Source: Sandaracinus sp. (lineage in GTDB: Bacteria > Myxococcota_A > Polyangia > Polyangiales > Houyiibacteriaceae). Taken from it: a DNA stretch of 64,000 nt. Location: contig JACKEH010000018.1 in the NCBI GenBank assembly GCA_020633125.1, positions 1-64,000 of the forward strand, in the 5' to 3' direction. Position numbers and translations under genes: made by a program. Below the pieces are notes generated by a model. It worked only from the letters and a program-made list of their open reading frames with translations, had not been told where the DNA came from and ran no database searches. Shown piece by piece: positions 1 through 8,250 of this stretch (positions within the stretch are counted from its first letter, which is position 1; each line of letters begins with the position of its first letter).

Positions 1-181
1 TCACGTCGGTCATTCCCCCGCCGCTCGACGTTCCGCTTTCCGGGTCGATGACCGCGAGCGTCGCTGGAGGCAGCGACTTCGAGGTCATCACGTTTGCCAC
101 ACCGTCACCACGAGCCGTAGCCGCGATCAGGCAGAGACAAGCCACCGCCGTGAGGCGCGCCGCCATCCGTCGTTCGTGCAT
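1..181 (-). CDS. Secreted protein, N-terminal part only (runs off left edge)
   Basis: An open frame of 60 codons starts at an ATG at 181 and continues past the left edge. A GAGGGG Shine-Dalgarno-like stretch sits 4 nt before this ATG, so I prefer it to the in-frame ATG at 166. The first residues are charged (HERR) and are followed by a hydrophobic run (LTAVACLCLIAATARG), a typical Sec signal peptide. The rest (SKSLPPATLAVIDPESG) gives no family. The product is therefore probably exported, but its function cannot be judged from this piece. Confidence 0.5.
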   Translation of the reverse strand, partial: MHERRMAARLTAVACLCLIAATARGDGVANVMTSKSLPPATLAVIDPESGTSSGGGMTDV

Positions 182-478
182 CGATCCCCTCGCCCACCGG
201 AGTACCGGAGAATCCCCGAGCACCTTGACCGGGCTTTCCCGGCCAGAGGGTGTCTCGAAGGCAGGCACTTGAGATCACGAGGAGAATCTCGGACGGGAAA
301 TTGCGTTCGTCCGGGCGCTACCTGACGGGAGTTTCCTCGGACGACCGGGCTCGCGCGATCCAACGCGGAGAATGAACCCGAATCACGGCATCGGAATCTG
401 CGGGCCCAACGAGATGACTCTCCGAGGGGAAGCGCCGCTTCGTCCGAGCTCAGGCAGGCTCGAATGACCGCAGGACGG
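182..478. other. Intergenic region, nothing recognised
   Basis: This roughly 300-bp gap lies between the stop of the aminotransferase gene and the start of the truncated secreted protein, both on the minus strand, so it should hold the latter's promoter. I see no convincing -35/-10 pair, hairpin or repeat. Confidence 0.5.
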
Positions 479-1813
479 TCAGCGGGCTTCGCGCACCATC
501 GCCGCGATGCGGTCCATCGCGGACTCGAGCACGTCCATCGACGGCCCGAAGCTGAAGCGCACGTGGTGACGGAAGCGCGACGGGCGACCCATGCGGCGCT
601 TGCCCGGGTTCACGTCGAAGAAGTGACCGGGCACCGTGATGACCTGACGGTCGAGGGCCGCCTGGAAGAAGTCGTCGCCGTGGCGAAGCGAAGGCGGCAG
701 GTCGCGAAGGTCACCCCACGCGTAGAACGTGCCCTCGGGCTCGCAGTCGAAGCGCACCCCGATCTCGCGCAAGCGCCGCACGAGGTAGTCGCGCTTCGGC
801 GCGAAGGTCTCGTGGATCGCGCTGGTCTCTTGCATGACCAGCGCCTCTTCCAGCAGCGGAATCGCCGCGCGCTGCATCGGGGCCGAACCACCGCCGTCGA
901 GGAAGGAGCCTGCGCTCGCGGCCGACTCGATCACGTGCTTGGGACCGACGATCCAGCTCACGCGGAAGCCGGGGTAGCGCCAGTTCTTCGTCAATCCGTC
1001 GAAGATCACGACCGGGTCGCGGTTGACGTCCTCGACGTAGCGGGCCGCGGTCACGATGGGCGCTTCGCCACGCTCCTTCGCCACGTCGGCGGCCTGGCCG
1101 GTCCAGATGTAATGCGAGTAGAACTCGTCGATCAGCAGCGCGGATCCGAGGCTTCGGGCCGCGCTCACCCACGCCGCGAGCTGGTCGCCTTGGACCGTCT
1201 TGCCCGTCGGGTTGCACGGGTTGCTGAAGAGGAGCGCGCCGAGACCACGCCCGAGGATTTCGCGCCGCAGCTCGTCGCTCGTGAACTCGTAGCCGCGCTC
1301 CGGGTCGAGCAGGATCGGAATGGGCTGAAAGCGTCGAAAGACGTCGAGCAGCTCTTCGTACGCCGTGTAGTCCGGCAGGAAATGCCCGAGGTGCACGGGA
1401 GCGACCGCGGCGCACGCGCGCATGATCGCGACACGACCGCCGCCGCAGATGGCCACGTTCTCGGCCGTGTATTGCGAGGGCATGCCGCGACGAAAGCGGC
1501 GGTTGTAGAGGTCCGCGACCGCGGCGCGCAGCTCCATGAGGCCGGGCACGGGCGCGTAGTCGAGGTCGGCCGGGTGCACCGGGATCGACTCGATGCGGGC
1601 AGGGGCGCCGGGGATCGGGCCGGTCTCCGGCTGGCCTTGCCCGAGGTTGCACCAGCCCTCGGCGCCGAGGTGGAAGCCGCGCTTCTGCGCCTCGACGGAG
1701 ACGTAGATGACGCCCGTCCGGGGCACCCGCCGGAACGCACCTGCGCCATCGGCGGACGGCGCGTCGAGGGCATCGGCGAGAAGAGGGGTGACCGGGTTGG
1801 GCGTTTCGGACAT
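479..1813 (-). CDS. Pyridoxal-phosphate aminotransferase, class I/II
   Basis: A 444-residue fold-type I PLP aminotransferase, near the usual 400-450 residues. Visible hallmarks are the N-P-C-N-P-T-G segment at 198-204, the cofactor-binding Asp229 in LLIDEFYSHY, the Schiff-base lysine at K276 (FDGLTKNWRYPGF) and the substrate-carboxylate Arg284. Such enzymes move an amino group between an amino acid and a 2-oxo acid in the cytosol; the substrate cannot be read from the sequence. The ATG at 1813 gives MSETPNPVTP, a normal cytosolic start. It stands alone, divergent from the lipoprotein gene at 2002. Confidence 0.9.
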   Translation of the reverse strand: MSETPNPVTPLLADALDAPSADGAGAFRRVPRTGVIYVSVEAQKRGFHLGAEGWCNLGQGQPETGPIPGAPARIESIPVHPADLDYAPVPGLMELRAAVADLYNRRFRRGMPSQYTAENVAICGGGRVAIMRACAAVAPVHLGHFLPDYTAYEELLDVFRRFQPIPILLDPERGYEFTSDELRREILGRGLGALLFSNPCNPTGKTVQGDQLAAWVSAARSLGSALLIDEFYSHYIWTGQAADVAKERGEAPIVTAARYVEDVNRDPVVIFDGLTKNWRYPGFRVSWIVGPKHVIESAASAGSFLDGGGSAPMQRAAIPLLEEALVMQETSAIHETFAPKRDYLVRRLREIGVRFDCEPEGTFYAWGDLRDLPPSLRHGDDFFQAALDRQVITVPGHFFDVNPGKRRMGRPSRFRHHVRFSFGPSMDVLESAMDRIAAMVREAR

Positions 1814-2001
1814 CGGAAGCTCGGAAAGGACGGGGCGCGAGATGTCCCGCGTGCGATACGCGTCGGGACGCGCTAGGGTAGTGACTCTTGGGGTAGTGTC
1901 GGTCGGCGCCAGGGGTGGTGTCGAGCCGTGCTGGGTGACCCGACGGGGCTTGCCGCGTCGGGGTGGCGAAAGGTGCCGCGAAACGCGGTCGGGGTCGAAC
2001 G

Positions 2002-2964
2002 ATGATGCGTTTTCGACGTTGGGGCCTGGTCCTGGGGTTGATCTCGGGCTGTGCGGCGGCGGGTGCGGGCGGCTCGGACGCCGGACGCGACGCGGGGCGA
2101 GACGCGGGCCGCGACGGCGGCGGCGAGTTCCGCGACGCGAGCGCTCGAAACGACGGCTCGGTCGACGCGGACGTCGCCGTGGACGCCGAGGTCGACGCGG
2201 GAAGCGACGCGGGCCCGGACGACGGCGGGGTCGACGCGGGCACCGACGCCGGAGGCGCCGACGCGGGCACCGACGCGGGCACCGATGCGGGCACGACCCC
2301 GACCCTCGTGGTCGATGGCGTGGTGACCGACGCCGAGTGGATGGGCGGCACGCGAATCACGAACTCGGTCCCCACCAACTGGGGCGCGGCGCAGAACCGA
2401 CTCGACGCCCTTCGCACCCACGTCTCGGGCGGGCGCTTGTGGATCGCGGTCGAAGGGCTCGTGGAGACGACGAACGCGATCGTCGTCTACGTCGACACGG
2501 ACCTCCCCGACACGACGACGGGCCTGTCGAGCTTCACCATGCTCACCGACTCGATGGGCTCGTTGGACAACGCGCTCTCCGCGAACTTCGTCAACCCCGC
2601 GAACTTCTACGTCGACTTCGCGTGGGGCACCCGCGCCATGGGCACCGACGTCGCGCCAGTGACCAACGACACCATGAGCGGCTTCGATGATCGCATCGGC
2701 TGGAAGGACGTGGTCATGGGTGGGGGAGGCGACTTCTCGTGGCTCGGCTTCGGCGACGCGCCCGTCGCCTGCGGCGCTACCGCCTGCGAGACCAGCATCG
2801 CGCTCAGCCGAATCGGCGCTTCGAGTGGGGACCAGATCGCGATGTTCGTTCGCCTCACCAACGCAGCTGGGGACGCCTTCAACAGCGCGCAGCGATTGCC
2901 CGAGGACGGCACCGCCTTCGACACGCAGAACGTCGGCATGGTGCACGTCGTCGACGTGCCCTGA
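2002..2964 (+). CDS. Lipoprotein with Asp/Ala/Gly linker and CBM9/DOMON-like domain
   Basis: A 320-residue predicted lipoprotein. The start is one of two adjacent ATGs (2002 or 2005), followed by MRFRRWGLVLGLISGC, where ISGC is a lipobox. Residues about 20-105 are a low-complexity linker of D-A-G-R and D-A-G-T repeats. The C-terminal ~210 residues begin VVDGVVTDAEW, the usual opening of a CBM9-like/DOMON-type carbohydrate- or heme-binding beta-sandwich, so it probably binds a sugar or other ligand outside the inner membrane. A 90-bp piece of this gene is found again at 5244-5339. The family assignment is by pattern and moderately sure. Confidence 0.75.
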   Translation: MMRFRRWGLVLGLISGCAAAGAGGSDAGRDAGRDAGRDGGGEFRDASARNDGSVDADVAVDAEVDAGSDAGPDDGGVDAGTDAGGADAGTDAGTDAGTTPTLVVDGVVTDAEWMGGTRITNSVPTNWGAAQNRLDALRTHVSGGRLWIAVEGLVETTNAIVVYVDTDLPDTTTGLSSFTMLTDSMGSLDNALSANFVNPANFYVDFAWGTRAMGTDVAPVTNDTMSGFDDRIGWKDVVMGGGGDFSWLGFGDAPVACGATACETSIALSRIGASSGDQIAMFVRLTNAAGDAFNSAQRLPEDGTAFDTQNVGMVHVVDVP

Positions 2965-3061
2965 CCGGCATCAGCCCGCCGCGGGAAGTAGAACGGTAGT
3001 CGCATCCGGATCCACGGCCCCGTCTCCAACCTGGCCTCGAGCGGTCCCGCCACGAGACGGC

Positions 3062-4641
3062 ATGCAAAACATCGACGAGATGACGCTGGCCGGATCCTCG
3101 ACGCCGGTGCGCGTGGAGATCGCGGCGGGGCCGGGGCTGCTGGCGAAGCCTGCAGTCGCCGGTGAAGAGGCGCAGCGCGAGCTGGTACGAGCGCTCGATG
3201 AGCCGCGATTCCACCCGGTCAACGCGACTTTGCCAGAACGCCCGCAAGGTCGTCGTTCACGTCGTCGTCGGTCGCCGCGACCTGGTGGTGATGGCGATGC
3301 TCAGGCGCATCGCCGACGACGCGGCTCACCCCTCCGTCAGAGGCGCTCCGGGTTTTCGCGACGCAGGACCAGGGATCATCGCCCTGCTCTACGCGCGCTT
3401 CGTGCCGAAGGTGCTCGATGAGCACCCCTTCAACAGCTACACATTGGCTCGCGCTCGGAGCGACTTTCGTGATGGGCACAGACGCCGTGACGCGTGAGCT
3501 CGTACCCCGCTACCTCACCGAGGCGGCGATCACCCGCGATGCGTCGGGCCTGTCGCGCGCGAGCGCGGTGATCTTCGAGCTCGTTCATCAGATCGGAGCC
3601 AAGAAGGTCGCCTCGAATGATCCGGGGCTCATCGAGGCGACGCTGGCGCTCGAGAGCTGCAAGCCGATCAAGAAGCCGTGGACGAAGCTGCTCGCGGCGC
3701 TCGACGCGTCGGCGGTCGCGAAAGTGCGGGCTGGTAGCGGCGGACCGGCGCCGACCGCCCCAGCCCCCCCGGCGCCCAAGGTGAAGAAGAAGGCTGCGTC
3801 GTCGAAGGCTGCGTCGTCGAAGGCTGCGTCGTCGAAGGCTGCGTCGTCGAAGGCTGCGTCGTCGAAGGCTGCGTCGTCGAGGGCTGCGTCGTCGAAGGCG
3901 GCTTCGGCGAGCGCGACCGCGGGCGGCGTCGCTGGGGGCGGTCATCTCGCGCGCTACGAGGCGGGCGAGCACCGCGCTGTGTGGGCCGAGCTCCGGGCCC
4001 TCGGGGACAAGGTGCAGGAGGCACCGCTCGATGCCGAGGCGCGCGCCATCGCGGCCGCGACGATGAAGGCTTTCGTCGCGAGCGTGGACGTGATCGCGGC
4101 GGTGCTGAAGAAGGCGAAGTACACCTTGGCGGAGAAGAAGGCGGTGCGTCCTCCTCGTCGCGATGTCGCCAAGCAGCTCGGCGCGCTCGCGAAGATCGTC
4201 GGTCCGCTCCCGATCGCGCTCGTCGCCTTCTACGAGGCCTGCGACGGCGTCACGCTCGCGCAGGACGTGGACGCACCGGTGGACGACTCGCCGCTCTTCG
4301 GGCCGGGCGTCCTCGACGAGCTCGGGCGCAACGATCCGCTGATCGTCGCGCCGCTCTCCGTCGTGCTCGAAGACGCCAAGGAACAGCAGGCGCGTGCGTC
4401 CGGGCCGGTGCGCCTGTACGTGGCCCCCGACCCCGCCTGCAAGGGGACGATCGACGACGAGATCCCGGACGAGAACCCGGTGCGGACGCACGCCACGCCA
4501 GCGATGGACGCCGAGCTCGTCGGTGGCAGTGATGGTTGGTCGTCAAGTGGCTGCGGAGCTACGTCGAGGGGCGGCGGCTTCCTCGGCTCCGCTGGCCGAC
4601 GAAGACCAAACCGAGCTGGAAGGCAAGCTGCAGGCGTTCTG
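3062..4641 (+). pseudogene. SUKH/SMI1-like gene broken by several frameshifts
   Basis: Protein-like text continues over 1.6 kb but changes frame repeatedly. It begins at the ATG at 3062 (MQNIDEMTLAGSSTPVRVE), moves frame near 3230 (VVVHVVVGRRDLVVMAML), again near 3435 (THWLALGATFVMGTDA), then reads cleanly from about 3440 to 4538. Three more changes follow between 4538 and 4595 (VVKWLRSYVEG, then GGGFLGS, then ADEDQTELEGKLQAF and stop). The centre carries a Lys/Ala/Ser linker (residues from seven 15-bp repeats) and a segment GPLPIALVAFYEACDG that resembles SMI1/KNR4 (SUKH) domains. Five frame changes point to a decayed gene, although assembly errors may contribute. Confidence 0.6.
3793..3897 (+). 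repeat. 15-bp tandem repeat, 7 copies (codes for Ala-Ala-Ser-Ser-Lys)
   Basis: Seven consecutive copies of GCTGCGTCGTCGAAG, the sixth with a single A to G change. The unit is a multiple of three and keeps the surrounding frame open as a basic A-A-S-S-K linker between the N-terminal part and the SUKH-like part of the broken gene. Near-perfect copies suggest recent slippage. Confidence 0.9.
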
Positions 4642-5243
4642 AGGCGGATGTGGCACCGCCGCCCACAGGACAGGCTCTGGTCTCGCCAAATCGGTCTCAC
4701 GCCGCGCAAGCACGCCTCTAGCTGGCGGCGCTGCTCCCGCCGCCTGTGCCGTCGCCGTTCCTCAGGCCGAAGGACGAAGCGGCTTCCGATCAAGCGCTGC
4801 GCCTGGATTGGGCGCAGCGCCCCTGGTCGCCGGTCGCCCGCGGCCCTGGCGATCAATCGGCGCGCGCCGCTCTGGCTCCGCTGGCCGCGCATCCGAGGCC
4901 AGCGTCGGCTCCTCTGGACACCGCGAGGCCAGGCCTGACCGACGCCGACGTGCGCGAGGCCGAGGAGGTGCTCGTGCGCGTCGTCTCGCCGGCGTTCGTC
5001 ACGCGCGTGCGGGCATCGGGGGCGCCGTTCGGCGCCCTCGAGGGCGCCATCGAACGCGTGAAGCAGACGCGGGTCGACGGGTTGCTGGTGGTCACGGTCG
5101 ACTCGCTCGGCTCGCTCGATCTCGTCACCGAGCGTTGCGTGACGCGTCGTCCGGGCCATTGGTGCGGGTGGCCACCTTCGCCCTCGGAGGCCGGCGTCGT
5201 CGCGCTGGTCGTGGGTCACGGCGTTGGCCGCTCCGTGCGCTGG
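4642..5243 (+). other. Degraded coding remnants
   Basis: No intact gene is seen here. One stretch, about 4937-5140 in the frame of position 4746, looks protein-like: LTDADVREAEEVL, FGALEGAIERVKQTR and DGLLVVTVDSLGSLDLV. It lacks a credible start and ends in compositionally random sequence. It sits between the broken SUKH-like gene and the copied lipoprotein fragment, so I read it as another decayed gene of unknown family. Confidence 0.3.
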
Positions 5244-5339
5244 CGACTTCGCGTGGGGAACACGCGCGATGGGCACCGACGTCGCCCCAGTCAGCAACGA
5301 CTCGGCCGACGGTTTCGACACGCGCGCGCATCGGTTGGC
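5244..5339 (+). pseudogene. Copied fragment of the CBM9-like lipoprotein gene
   Basis: This 96-bp stretch matches 2613-2703 of the lipoprotein gene at 2002. The first 48 bases differ at only four positions and translate to the same residues, DFAWGTRAMGTDVAPV; similarity then falls away before the 13-bp repeat array begins. Neither flank matches the parent gene, so it is a fragment truncated at both ends and not a functional gene. Confidence 0.75.
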
Positions 5340-5534
5340 TCCGCTCGAACGCGCCGCTCGAACGCGCCGCTCGAACGCTCCGCTCGAACGCGCCGCTCGA
5401 ACGCTCCGCTCGAACGCTCCGCTCGAACGCTCCGCTCGAACGCTCCGCTCGAACGCTCCGCTCGAACGCTCCGCTCGAACGCTCCGCTCGAACGCTCCGC
5501 TCGAACGCACCCTTCGAACGCACCGCTCGAACGC
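5340..5534. repeat. 13-bp tandem repeat array, 15 units
   Basis: Fifteen head-to-tail copies of a 13-bp unit, consensus TCCGCTCGAACGC, with the first base varying between T, G and A and one more divergent unit near the end. Because 13 is not a multiple of three and the unit contains no stop on either strand, all six frames stay open across the array, producing repetitive false reading frames. There are no spacers, so this is a minisatellite and not a CRISPR. Confidence 0.92.
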
Positions 5535-5703
5535 ACGCCTCCTGGACGCGTCGCTCGGCGTGTCGTGATCTTCATGACACGCTCCCCACGACGGGCTCGA
5601 CCCGACCCGTCGCCCCACGCGGCCATGGCATGATGACCATCACGGGGGCCGCTCGAGATGGCCCACGGGGCTCTTCGCCAAGGCACCTTTGCGCGAGGCA
5701 ACC

Positions 5704-6264
5704 ATGAAGCGTCGAAACGTGGGGACTTCGGCTCGAGTTCGAATCGCGACCTCGGGACCGATGGTGATCGCCGAGATTCGCGGGGCGCCCTCGGTCGAGG
5801 AGCTCGAGTGGATTCGTCGAACGCAACGGGAGCACGCGCGTCTGCTCGGCGGCCCGGTGGCGATGGTCAGCTTTCTCCACTTCGGGCCCGGGGCGGAGGC
5901 GCGGTTCGGGGCGTTCGAGCGCAAGACGGCCGCGCGCCTGCTTCGCAGCATGCACGACGACGTCCTCTGTGGGGTGAAGGTGCTGCGAGTCGACGGATTC
6001 GCGGCAGCCGCCATTCGCGCGGTGCTCGCCGCCGTCGCTCAGCTCGCGGGGCGCCCTCCCCCCTCGCTCGTCACGACGGATCTCCTGCTCGCCGCCCGCT
6101 TCGTGTCCAAGCACCTCCAAGATCGCCAAGCGGAGAGCTCCGGCGTGTGGGCGAACGGGGATCCCTCGACGTCCCCACTCCCGACCGAAGAAGAGATTTC
6201 GCGGGAGCTCGCGAGCCTCTCGTTTCGTTGGGAGGCCGAGCACGAAGCCCAGGCCTTCCCCTGA
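5704..6264 (+). CDS. Conserved-looking hypothetical protein, possibly STAS-like
   Basis: A 186-residue cytosolic protein of unknown function. I choose the ATG at 5704, which follows an AGGC-type ribosome site; an upstream TTG at 5689 is possible. The pattern of short strands and helices (VRIATSGPMVIAEIRGAPSV, PVAMVSFLHFG, VKVLRVDGFAAAAIRAVLAAV) is compatible with a STAS-like alpha/beta fold, but no diagnostic residues are visible, so this is only a suggestion. It lies 66 bp upstream of the small pilin gene on the same strand. Confidence 0.65.
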   Translation: MKRRNVGTSARVRIATSGPMVIAEIRGAPSVEELEWIRRTQREHARLLGGPVAMVSFLHFGPGAEARFGAFERKTAARLLRSMHDDVLCGVKVLRVDGFAAAAIRAVLAAVAQLAGRPPPSLVTTDLLLAARFVSKHLQDRQAESSGVWANGDPSTSPLPTEEEISRELASLSFRWEAEHEAQAFP

Positions 6265-6330
6265 ACGAAAGGCCAAAACGTCGACGTCCGCGGCTCGACA
6301 CGAGACACGAGTGACACACAGAAAGCCAAA

Positions 6331-6561
6331 ATGGTGACGGCATCGCGCGCGCAGCCCCTTCACCATGTGAGGGTGCTTCACGACGACGTGCGTACGACCG
6401 ATTCCCTGCTCGAGGACGCCCGCGGCCTCAGCACGGTCGAGTACATCATCATCCTCGTGCTCATCGCCGTGATCGCGATCGTCGCGTGGAAGCAGTTCGG
6501 AGAATCGGTCGAGTACCACGTGCGGGACTCGACCACCCAGATCAACAACCTGGGCGATTGA
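6331..6561 (+). CDS. Flp/type IVb pilin-like protein
   Basis: A 76-residue protein with the signature of Flp-type pilins: after a 30-residue leader comes G-L-S-T-V-E-Y followed by a hydrophobic helix (IIILVLIAVIAIVAWKQFG). In this family a TadV-type prepilin peptidase cuts before the conserved segment, and Glu and Tyr at +5/+6 are important for assembly into Tad pili. The leader is longer than usual for Flp, so a later start such as the GTG at 6370 is possible. No other tad genes are nearby, so it may be an orphan pilin or pseudopilin. Confidence 0.75.
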   Translation: MVTASRAQPLHHVRVLHDDVRTTDSLLEDARGLSTVEYIIILVLIAVIAIVAWKQFGESVEYHVRDSTTQINNLGD

Positions 6562-6612
6562 GCCGACCCACTTCGGGGATCGCGTCGGTTCCGTGCGACA
6601 TCGGAGGGAGAG

Positions 6613-8184
6613 ATGAGAGCAAGGCTGATCGTGCTCGTCGCGCTCGCGACGACCGGACTCGCGTGCAAGAGCGATCCACCCGCGACCCCACCGCCGACCG
6701 ACGAGACCATTCTCGAGGTGCTCCGGCCCCCCGTGCTCACCGAAGCCGCCGTGCTTCCCGAGCAGGACGCACGTCTCATCGACGTCGACGTGCTCGAAGG
6801 CTCCCTCGTCTTCACCTACGACGGACCGAACGCGCGCGTGCCCGAGGTCGGCGCCGTGGTCGCGGGTGTGCGTGACGGTGGCTACCTGCGTCGGGTGCTC
6901 GCGGTCGACGCACGAAGCGACCGTCAGTTCGCGCTCACGACCGAGCACGCCTATTTGGTCGACCTCTTCGAGGACGTTCACTTTCGCGCGCGTTTCGAGC
7001 CGGCGCGCGGCTCGTGGGTCGAAACCGGCGTGGTCGGTGCGCGCAGCGACGCGCTGGGAGGAACCTTCAACCTGATCGACGACCTCCCGATCAGCGAGCA
7101 GTGCGGCATCGCGCCGGGGCAGAACCTCGAGGTGAAGCTCGAGCTCACGCCGACCTTCGACGCCGAGATCGACGTCTTCCGACGCACGCAACGCCGCATG
7201 CGCGTCGAGGTCGGCGGCGACGTGAAGGTCTCGGTCGAAGCGAAGAGCGGCGCCGGCATCGGCATCAACTGCGAGTTCGAGATTCCCGCGGACCGCTTGC
7301 CGTCGCGCGAGTTCACGAACGTCTTTTTCGTCGGCTTCGTGCCGGTGATCGTCACGCACGAGATTGGTGCCGAGGTGAAGTTCACGGCGGGCGCGAGCGT
7401 GTCGGCCGGCGAGGTGACCGGCACCGCCGAAGGCGGCTTCGGCTTTCGTGTCGGCGTCGACTACCAACAGGGCGTCGGCTGGAGCCCGATCGGCACGGCG
7501 AACCGCTTCGGCAGCGCGAACCTCGAGCTGACGGAACAGGCGACCGCGACCGTGACCGCAGGCTTCGAGCCGGGCATCGCGTACACGCTGAAGGTCTACG
7601 ACGCCGCGGGTCCGGAGATCTCGCTCTCGCCGAGCGTCGAAGGAGAGCTGACGGCCACGCTCTGCACGTGGGAGGGCACGGTCACGGGCGCGTTCACGGC
7701 GTCGTTGGCGCCGAAGCTCGAGGTGCCGGTCTTCGACGTCTCGTTGCTCGAGGTGAACTTCGACCTCGAGCTCTTCAGCGGCGAGATCTGGACGGGCGGC
7801 GGCACCTTCCCCTGGTGCGAGGACGGCGGCATGGAGGTCGACGCGGGCATGCCCGAAAGCGACGCAGGCATGCCGGAAAGCGACGGCGGCATGGAGACCG
7901 ACCCCTGCGCGGTGCATGCGACGTGTGAGACCTGCAACCGCGCCGAAGGCTGCGGCTTCTGCCGGAGCAGTGGTCAGTGCACGAGCGACTCGCGACGCGG
8001 CGAGTGCGGTGGCGATTGGCTCGACGAGCCCAACAGCTGCCCCGACTGCTCCGGTTTCGGAAGCTGCGACGCCTGCGTGCGCAACGGTTTCTGCGGTTGG
8101 TGCCCGGGCATGGGCTGCCTCAACGACAGCACCGACGCGGCCCGGATGTGCGCGGGTTACCAGCCGGCGAGTTGCGGCGGCTGA
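6613..8184 (+). CDS. Lipoprotein with C-terminal Cys-rich (PSI/plexin-like) repeats
   Basis: A 523-residue predicted lipoprotein: MRARLIVLVALATTGLAC contains the lipobox GLAC, followed by a Pro/Thr linker. The central ~380 residues are beta-rich and unrecognised. A short M-P-E-S-D-A-G linker leads to the last ~90 residues, which hold two cysteine clusters (CETCNRAEGCGFC and CDACVRNGFCGWC) spaced like PSI/plexin repeats. It is probably anchored in the envelope with a disulphide-stabilised tail. It starts 51 bp after the Flp-like pilin and is followed by a strong terminator, so the two may share a transcript. Confidence 0.75.
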   Translation: MRARLIVLVALATTGLACKSDPPATPPPTDETILEVLRPPVLTEAAVLPEQDARLIDVDVLEGSLVFTYDGPNARVPEVGAVVAGVRDGGYLRRVLAVDARSDRQFALTTEHAYLVDLFEDVHFRARFEPARGSWVETGVVGARSDALGGTFNLIDDLPISEQCGIAPGQNLEVKLELTPTFDAEIDVFRRTQRRMRVEVGGDVKVSVEAKSGAGIGINCEFEIPADRLPSREFTNVFFVGFVPVIVTHEIGAEVKFTAGASVSAGEVTGTAEGGFGFRVGVDYQQGVGWSPIGTANRFGSANLELTEQATATVTAGFEPGIAYTLKVYDAAGPEISLSPSVEGELTATLCTWEGTVTGAFTASLAPKLEVPVFDVSLLEVNFDLELFSGEIWTGGGTFPWCEDGGMEVDAGMPESDAGMPESDGGMETDPCAVHATCETCNRAEGCGFCRSSGQCTSDSRRGECGGDWLDEPNSCPDCSGFGSCDACVRNGFCGWCPGMGCLNDSTDAARMCAGYQPASCGG

Positions 8185-8207
8185 GGCCACCAAGCGAGCA
8201 TGAAGCG

Positions 8208-8232
8208 AGGGAGCCTTCGGGCTCCCTTTCTT
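8208..8232. terminator. Intrinsic terminator between convergent genes
   Basis: An 8-bp perfect stem (AGGGAGCC / GGCTCCCT) closes a TTCG tetraloop and is followed by TTCTT on the plus strand; the minus strand has AAGAA before it. It stands between the lipoprotein ending at 8184 and the minus-strand gene ending at 8251, and can serve both. Confidence 0.85.
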
Positions 8233-8250
8233 CGTTTCGCGCTCGGGTCT

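Noticed and set aside
464..1876. Plus-strand open frame of 470 codons opposite the aminotransferase
   Set aside because: Antisense shadow; the minus strand has complete PLP-enzyme motifs.
5340..5534. Possible CRISPR array
   Set aside because: Units are contiguous and 13 bp long with no spacers, and no cas genes are near.
5125..5700. Repetitive short proteins in several frames over the 13-bp array
   Set aside because: All are products of a non-coding repeat that happens to lack stops; no ribosome site or conserved domain.
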